From Gyromitra esculenta (Eukaryota; Ascomycota; Pezizomycetes; Pezizales; Discinaceae), in the NCBI GenBank assembly GCA_038503075.1, contig JBCAML010000015.1:1548823-1612822 (forward strand): a stretch of 64,000 nt of DNA, written 5' to 3'. The position numbers were made by a program, and so were the translations under genes. The notes beneath the pieces are model-generated. The model worked only from the letters and a program-made list of their open reading frames with translations. It was not told the DNA's origin and made no database searches. This document shows positions 56,226 through 64,000 of this stretch, in pieces (within the stretch, counting starts at the first letter, position 1; every line of letters starts with the position of its first letter).

Positions 56226-57707
56226 CGTAGTACTACCTGGCGATCGTGCCATATCCAAGATATTTCAACCGGGTTGGTTCAATCTCAAATTCAAGTTCGA
56301 TTAGGGTGGGGTCATAGTGTACTCGCAACAGGGATAAAGAAGCTGAAAATGACTTTTGCTAGTAATAAATTTTGATTCGTCTTAGTTTGCCACACACGAG
56401 TTGACTAGTTAGCTCGCACTTACATTTTCGGGTTCTTTATTCCGAGATATCGGATCAAGTGGTGCAGGAATGGCGAATGAAAAAGAGGGATCCTAAATCC
56501 CAACCCCACGCCTTATGCTTCTCAATCATCAAGTTGAGCTGCAGTTAGAGAAGCTGCGTGCTTAGGAATTACCACGGCGGCTATCAGAGATATCGCGACC
56601 TTAAAGATGTATGCAGATCGGAAAACATGTTTTTCCGAGCGACTACAAATGACTACTCTTAATCTTTTCGTATTATATATACTGGTTAACTGTTTGTGAA
56701 TTAGTGTTCCATCGATACGTGTCTATAGTAGTATATGAATTACGTGAACGAATCTGTCGAAATATTAGACTGAATTGCCATCCACCCAACATGAAAACCA
56801 AAATGGTGGTGCCTCAAATTACAACGGGCTGATTTTGAAACTCTGATGTGAGGTGCTGTGTTGTTGAAAGGCGGATAGGAGGCGCAAAATGTGGATAGGA
56901 GGCGCCTCTCTTATACGTTACATCAGTAATTAGGTTGGTCCATGTGGTGAGAACAAGTTTTAAGCGCATGTTTCCCACATAAATCGCTTGTCGCTTGCAG
57001 TGTTGCTTTGGATCGCGATACCACGCATGATAACCGCTTGAAATAAGTGGATATCATGTTCTGTAAGCCGTTTGCTGCACCCGGGGAGGGGACAATTAAA
57101 AATGATGCGCTGTACTCGTACGTGAGTAACTCTGATTTCAGGAAAAAATCTCCGAGATATGCGCTGTACATGTCCCGTGAAAATTTTATAATCAACCCAG
57201 CAATAGCTAGAAGCTGTATTTTGTCACGGGTCCACAGGGCTGGTAGCAGTTGCGATTGGAAATGCGATATAGCATCTCGTGAAATGATCTGTCGCAGGTC
57301 GCATTCTTGGAATTTGACGAAAGGTCAGACAATTAACTTGATGGGGTAGATACATACCTATCGTTTTTTGATTCCCTGAGATCTACCTTATTATTTGGTG
57401 AAATTCATTCGGGCGCTGGCAGGTAAGACACGCATATAATCTGTTAATACTCTACGTTTATGATACTGTTGGGGAATTTTTGGCGGAAAATCATGGAAAG
57501 TCAACATGTTATATGCATGTTTTATCTACTAGCGCGGGAATGAATTTCACCAAATACACGGATACACGATGAAGAACCTGAAAATAAGGATATCTGGTTG
57601 ACTAATCAGAAAGCTGATACGGCTAGATCTAGCCAACCAGAAACCCCGACCAAGAACATGCATTTTCAGGTTCTTCATGTGGTATCCGAGTAGAGAAGGT
57701 TCTTCTA

Positions 57708-58170
57708 TGGTGGACCAAGCCTAAAACCTGTACCGGCATGAAACGATTAGCCGACCGGCACAGCAACCAGCATGCCAACAGCTTCACAACAATTCATAAT
57801 TTTGATAATTGATATTTATCAAAACTTTTATTCTCATAATGCAGAAGCCATATCTAGCTTTATTTTGGTAAAATACAGTGTTGTGGAGTTGTGGAATTAT
57901 GACTGTTGAGGTTAATCATAGTTTTGGTGGGTCAGGTTGGGCGCTTTTTTCATCATGGCCTTGTGCACATCTCAGTACTAGTTTCACTCTCACCAAAAAA
58001 AGCCATTTTCTTTCCCTATCTCCTCACCATAAGCAAGGCTTTTGGAGGAAAAAAAACCCAGGCGTGATAGAGCTCTTCAAGGCGAACAACTTGTGGGTTT
58101 TCTTTGGGTTATTCCTTTCTTTGTTGAATATCCTATTGGATTCGGTACAGGTTTTAGACTTGGTCCACTA
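57708..58170. mobile_element. TA-flanked MITE, 463 bp, in the left arm
   Basis: Inverted ends TGGTGGACCAAGCCTAAAAC and TAGTGGACCAAGTCTAAAAC (over 30 bp in all, few mismatches), flanked by TA at 57706-57707 and 58171-58172. The right-arm copy is at about 59411-59873. Confidence 0.75.
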
Positions 58171-58172
58171 TA

Positions 58173-58397
58173 GAGTCGCTTCTAGGTGTATGACGAAACT
58201 GGGGGTGTGACGACTTTCCTAAAAAGTCAAAAATTAAAATCAATAAGATCAAAGTTCCTCCCTTTCCGAGCTATCGGGGGTTCTATTTACTATCCATAGA
58301 CACTACCAACTTTCTCGTGTTTTTTTTCTTCGCATTCCGTTGATTTTGGGTGAGATTCGTCGCACCCCCAGTTTCATCATACACCCAGGAACGACTC
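58173..58397. mobile_element. TA-flanked MITE, 225 bp, abutting the previous one
   Basis: Ends GAGTCGCTTCTAGGTGTATG and GAGTCGTTCCTGGGTGTATG (about 40 bp, several mismatches), flanked by TA at 58171-58172 (shared with the neighbouring MITE) and 58398-58399. The right-arm copy is at about 59184-59408. Confidence 0.75.
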
Positions 58398-58800
58398 TAC
58401 GATTATCTATTCGCCTGTAGATAGTGTACCTCTTGACTCTTGTATAGGTATCTGCCTCTGTAGCAAACTGGAATCGAATCGATGTATTGCGTTTCCCTAT
58501 GTACCTGCATATACATGGACTTGTGACAACCGTTTGTTGGTACATACATATATCTAAGAACATGTGGCAGGTGCTACTTCAAGGTAGCCATTTTTCATGT
58601 CACCCATACGTTTGTACTACGTAGCGTTGAACCGACATCTCCTCAGCCGTTCCTGTCAGTCGGTTTTGTGTTATAAGGGCTACTTAAGCAATTCTCCCCT
58701 CGAGATATTAATCCGATGATTTCTATCCCATACACCGGCAAAGCTGATCCTCTGAAGTGGGGGCCAAGGGTTGCCCTTGTTCGTCACTCTGCAATTCGGA

Positions 58801-61800
58801 CCAAGGGTAACCCTTGGCCCCCACTTGAGAGGATCAGCTTTGCCGGTGTATGGGATAGAAATCATCGGATTAATATCTCGAGGGGAGAATTGCTTAAGTA
58901 GCCCTTATAACACAAAACCGACTGACAGGAACGGCTGAGGAGATGTCGGTTCAACGCTACGTAGTACAAACGTATGGGTGACATGAAAAATGGCTACCTT
59001 GAAGTAGCACCTGCCACATGTTCTTAGATATATGTATGTACCAACAAACGGTTGTCACAAGTCCATGTATATGCAGGTACATAGGGAAACGCAATACATC
59101 GATTCGATTCCAGTTTGCTACAGAGGCAGATACCTATACAAGAGTCAAGAGGTACACTATCTACAGGCGAATAGATAATCGTAGAGTCGTTCCTGGGTGT
59201 ATGATGAAACTGGGGGTGCGACGAATCTCACCCAAAATCAACGGAACGCGAAGAAAAAAAACACGAGAAAGTTGGTAGTGTCTATGGATAGTAAATAGAA
59301 CCCCCGATAGCTCGGAAAGGGAGGAACTTTGATCTTATTGATTTTAATTTTTGACTTTTTAGGAAAGTCGTCACACCCCCAGTTTCGTCATACACCTAGA
59401 AGCGACTCTATAGTGGACCAAGTCTAAAACCTGTACCGAATCCAATAGGATATTCAACAAAGAAAGGAATAACCCAAAGAAAACCCACAAGTTGTTCGCC
59501 TTGAAGAGCTCTATCACACCTGGGTTTTTTTTCCTCCAAAAGCCTTGCTTATGGTGAGGAGATAGGGAAAGAAAATGGCTTTTTTTGGTGAGAGTGAAAC
59601 TAGTACTGAGATGTGCACAAGGCCATGATGAAAAAAGCGCCCAACCTGACCCACCAAAACTATGATTAACCTCAACAGTCATAATTCCACAACTCCACAA
59701 CACTGTATTTTACCAAAATAAAGCTAGATATGGCTTCTGCATTATGAGAATAAAAGTTTTGATAAATATCAATTATCAAAATTATGAATTGTTGTGAAGC
59801 TGTTGGCATGCCGGTTGCTGTGCCGGTCGGCTAATCGTTTCATGCCGGTACAGGTTTTAGGCTTGGTCCACCATAGAAGAACCTTCTCTACTCGGATACC
59901 ACATGAAGAACCTGAAAATGCATGTTCTTGGTCGGGGTTTCTGGTTGGCTAGATCTAGCCGTATCAGCTTTCTGATTAGTCAACCAGATATCCTTATTTT
60001 CAGGTTCTTCATCGTGTATCCGTGTATTTGGTGAAATTCATTCCCGCGCTAGTAGATAAAACATGCATATAACATGTTGACTTTCCATGATTTTCCGCCA
60101 AAAATTCCCCAACAGTATCATAAACGTAGAGTATTAACAGATTATATGCGTGTCTTACCTGCCAGCGCCCGAATGAATTTCACCAAATAATAAGGTAGAT
60201 CTCAGGGAATCAAAAAACGATAGGTATGTATCTACCCCATCAAGTTAATTGTCTGACCTTTCGTCAAATTCCAAGAATGCGACCTGCGACAGATCATTTC
60301 ACGAGATGCTATATCGCATTTCCAATCGCAACTGCTACCAACCCTGTGGACCCGTGACAAAATACAGCTTCTAGCTATTGCTGGGTTGATTATAAAATTT
60401 TCACGGGACATGTACAGCGCATATCTCGGAGATTTTTTCCTGAAATCAGAGTTACTCACGTACGAGTACAGCGCATCATTTTTAATTGTCCCCTCCCCGG
60501 GTGCAGCAAACGGCTTACAGAACATGATATCCACTTATTTCAAGCGGTTATCATGCGTGGTATCGCGATCCAAAGCAACACTGCAAGCGACAAGCGATTT
60601 ATGTGGGAAACATGCGCTTAAAACTTGTTCTCACCACATGGACCAACCTAATTACTGATGTAACGTATAAGAGAGGCGCCTCCTATCCACATTTTGCGCC
60701 TCCTATCCGCCTTTCAACAACACAGCACCTCACATCAGAGTTTCAAAATCAGCCCGTTGTAATTTGAGGCACCACCATTTTGGTTTTCATGTTGGGTGGA
60801 TGGCAATTCAGTCTAATATTTCGACAGATTCGTTCACGTAATTCATATACTACTATAGACACGTATCGATGGAACACTGATTCACAAACAGTTAACCAGT
60901 ATATATAATACGAAAAGATTAAGAGTAGTCATTTGTAGTCGCTCGGAAAAACATGTTTTCCGATCTGCATACATCTTTAAGGTCGCGATATCTCTGATAG
61001 CCGCCGTGGTAATTCCTAAGCACGCAGCTTCTCTAACTGCAGCTCAACTTGATGATTGAGAAGCATAAGGCGTGGGGTTGGGATTTAGGATCCCTCTTTT
61101 TCATTCGCCATTCCTGCACCACTTGATCCGATATCTCGGAATAAAGAACCCGAAAATGTAAGTGCGAGCTAACCAGCCAACTCGTGTGTGGCAAACTAAG
61201 ACGAATCAAAATTTATTACTAGCAAAAGTCATTTTCAGCTTCTTTATCCCTGTTGCGAGTACACTATGACCCCACCCTAATCGAACTTGAATTTGAGATT
61301 GAACCAACCCGGTTGAAATATCTTGGATATGGCACGATCGCCAGGTAGTACTACGGATACCGGGGTAAGTCTGTGGACAGATGGCGGTGCAGGTGAGAGA
61401 TACCATCAATTCTCCCCCCTCCCCAGCTCCCTACGAAGCCCGATAAAAATGCCTACCGGATTATGGATACTACGTACTAAATATTAAATAAAGTTAACTG
61501 GTAGAATATGAAATTCAAACCAGCTTGGGCCCGCTGAGAATAGAGCTGCACCCCCACCTGTCGCCAGATTTACCCTCACACCCGAGTAGGGGAAAGCCTG
61601 TTGATAGGTGGCGGTGCAAGTAAGAGCTGGCAGTTTTTGTTCCACTCCACAACTCCTAGAGAGACCTGAGAAAAATGTTAGAGGATAGAGAATGCTATGT
61701 ATTAGGCATTAAACCAAGTTAGTCAGTGAAACTGTGAAATCTAAACGAGCTTCAGCCCCTCGAGAAAAGAGCTACACCGCCACGCCGCCACCTGTCAACA

Positions 61801-64000
61801 AACTTTACCCTACACCTGTAGTACATTAATCTCTTGTTCTACCATAGAATCTCGAGCAAAACGAAGTGGCCTCAGCGGACTATGCAGTTTCAAATCGGTC
61901 TTCAATCAGGTTCCGTGTCGTCATAGGAGATTGAAAATCGTCGCTCAAATTGCTCTCCCACTTTCTTTTTGTGGTAACCTCTCTTTAAGTGTCTCCACAG
62001 CGCGAGGAAATGCATCAATATACACATTGCCCATATAAATAAGGTGGTAAAAGACACAAAATGATGCATTTCCCAGGGATGTGTGTTGTAAATGTATCCG
62101 TTGATGCCTTTACTAATGCCTTTCCCAGTAGTTGATCCATTTACTGATGCTTTTCCCTAAAAAGGTACTAACAAAATCATCGGGAAAAGTGCAGGGAAAA
62201 GTGTCGGGGAAAAGCGTCAGGAAAGGCATCAGGAAAGGCATCAGGAAAGGCATCAGTAAAAGCATCAAAAATACAATTTTTCTCAAAAAAGAAGATTCAA
62301 ATAGCGGCTAATTAACCATAACATATATGATTAGGTAGTACAAATGATGAGAGACTTGCCTTAGTAATAAAAGGCCTGGTGGATAGGTAGGAGGATCTGG
62401 GCTCAAACCCCCTGAGATCTATTCTTTTTGGGTAAAAACTTTACAAATTTTAGCGTGGGAAAAAGGAGGGAAAAAGGATTAGAAAAGGTACCCTAAACCT
62501 ATAGGCAAATATTAGGTGAAAGTTTGGGGGAAAGGCACAGGGAAAGCATCTTTTCGCTAACTACACCTTTACTGAGCTTTTGCTAATGCTTTTGCTGATC
62601 TAGAGATGTTTTGGTAACACCCAGTCCAAGCCACTTCGTTATAATCGAGATTTTACGGTGCACGTGCACAGGTATAATGGACCATCAAGTTGGCCGAGAT
62701 GACATCACCCTTGACCCCGTACATCTATAGAGATAGAAAACCAAACGGGTCGCAACCCTGGATGTTTAACTTACCTACAAGCAATAGTTCTTGGGATAAC
62801 CAGGAGTTTTCTGAACTATTGTCGGCCATCGTGAGTTGTGTCACAACATGGTGAATATTTTACGAATCCCCACCCTAGCGAATATGAACCCGCAAGCTAT
62901 TTCTTCGCCGATCTTTGGTGTAGGAATCGGCTCATAGTTTTCCCGCTTTACAATTAATATTGTCTACGGTAGGCACCGTGCCGGCCCGATAGGTTTTTTC
63001 AAAAATAGGACGCCAATTTTCATAATGGCTCATGACTAAATAAAAGAGTTTCATTTACTGTAAATTTTTTGCTTAAGTCGACCATCCCAGTCCCATAATT
63101 AGCCATCATCACTAACTCCACTGAAAATATCCCCAATTTTATGCCTTATTACGCACTTAATTCTGGAGCCACAGGGTGCCAGTCGTTCCCCACGAACGGA
63201 AGGGTCTAAGAAAAATTACAAACAGCTATCGTGTTCCAACCCCAAATAACCCCATGGTTTGCCATGATCGCGCTACAGCTTGCGCAACAGAATTACCCTA
63301 AGCAAAATTTCGACTATAGTTCGCGAAGTAGAAGTCGTTCTGAATACAATACACTTCGTCATCAACCACCAGGCAGTAGAATAATTAGAACGAAATGCAG
63401 CTAAAAAAACACCTAACCCTACATGCGTAAGTATGTATGAGAATGGTATAGGTACTCAAATCGAGAAATTATTACAGCCCATTGGGATTGGCACCCATCC
63501 CCTCTTGATCGATTGATCGGCCAGGAATGTTAATGAGTTGTATAACAACAAACAATTTTTTCTTTTTTTTCTTTTAATAGTTGGCAAAGTGTAACACGTG
63601 CACATACATATGGCTATCGACAGCGCGATTTATATCGATATCATAAGCCAGATCCAGAATCCTAATTTTTGATTTCACTCAATGATCCTCAAGCCCTACA
63701 TAAGTGAGAGGATGATGTAAACCATTGATAGAAGAGTACGGATTCGTGGCACGGATATTCACTTATCACCAGCATAAACGCTAAGCTATCATGATGAACC
63801 CTTGGCGACCTCTCAAGCACAAGAAAGCCATGACAGAACCTGCAGATTGCCCTGAACGAAGTGAAGGGTTATGGAGTAAAGAAAGAATTAATCTCGATGC
63901 TAATTGGTCAGTCGATCTGACCAGTAAATCCTGATTGCCGCCCTCTAAGAACAAGGATGAGAGAACCCTAACCCGATATCAGGACTTCTAAAGCATTGTG
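58801..64000 (-). repeat. Right arm of the giant palindrome (runs off the window)
   Basis: Reverse-complement copy of 53578-58780, separated from it by about 20 nt that are not self-complementary. It includes inverted copies of every MITE and minisatellite block of the left arm. Confidence 0.95.

Larger units (their letters stand above)
53578..58780 (+). repeat. Left arm of a giant palindrome (at least 5.2 kb)
   Basis: The whole arm recurs inverted at 58801-64000. Paired positions sum to 117581 near the centre and 117578 at the far end, so there are only a few indels. I found about a dozen mismatches by eye, nearly all transitions. No gene is recognisable. The true outer edge is unknown because the right arm reaches the window end. 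Confidence 0.95.

Noticed and set aside
57878..58210. 110-codon ORF present in both palindrome arms
   Set aside because: Lies across a MITE and its edge, with low-complexity content. Duplication comes from the palindrome and does not show selection.
58781..58800. Palindrome as a missed long-read adapter artefact
   Set aside because: The spacer is not an adapter, and the arms differ at scattered, mostly transitional sites plus some indels. Not fully excluded without reads.
53578..64000. Classical CpA-type RIP as the source of arm differences
   Set aside because: Transitions dominate, but their contexts are mixed (CpG, CpT, CpA) and go in both directions.
1..64000. CRISPR arrays, rRNA genes or bacterial operons
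   Set aside because: None seen. Introns and element types are eukaryotic.

Overview
The window looks like a transposon-rich stretch of a filamentous ascomycete (Pezizomycotina) chromosome. Spliceosomal introns of about 50-90 bp, a bZIP protein with a DUF3425-type C-terminal region, a Zn2Cys6 regulator, a secreted aldose 1-epimerase and a fungal multicopper oxidase all point that way. I cannot fix the genus. Host genes are few (two intact conventional genes plus one bZIP gene, and two broken genes) and lie in AT-rich DNA full of small inverted-repeat elements.

1-21.6 kb is a nest of Ty3/gypsy retrotransposons at least three levels deep. A chromodomain element, A1 (39-7700, minus strand), sits in the integrase C-terminal region of a different gypsy element, B (minus strand). 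A second copy of the same family, A2 (10654-18258, plus strand), sits in the protease region of B. Both insertions have perfect 5-bp target duplications (CGTAT, CCTAG), and B's reading frame closes exactly when they are removed. B itself interrupts the gag of a related remnant, C, and another LTR copy follows. B carries a textbook -1 frameshift signal (U UUA AAC, 6-nt spacer, 8-bp-stem hairpin) at its gag stop, but its protease has Asn in place of the catalytic Asp.

21.6-29.4 kb holds a MITE-like element with about 90-bp inverted repeats, a five-exon multicopper oxidase with three frame breaks, a bZIP gene and a possible 63-codon spliced ORF. 29.4-37.3 kb is a gene desert with several foldback elements. 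37.36-38.86 kb is an intact six-exon secreted aldose 1-epimerase. 41.59-43.27 kb is a LanC-like protein gene split in its last exon by a 134-bp TA-flanked MITE. 47.48-50.20 kb is an intact two-exon Zn2Cys6 regulator of the Ppr1/UaY type.

From about 53.58 kb to the end lies a giant near-perfect palindrome: two arms of at least 5.2 kb around a spacer of about 20 nt. The right arm runs off the window. The arms differ at scattered, mostly transitional sites and contain no recognisable genes, only nested TA-flanked MITEs and a dispersed minisatellite-like repeat. The MITEs are much more diverged internally than the two arms are from each other, so the inverted duplication is younger than its contents.
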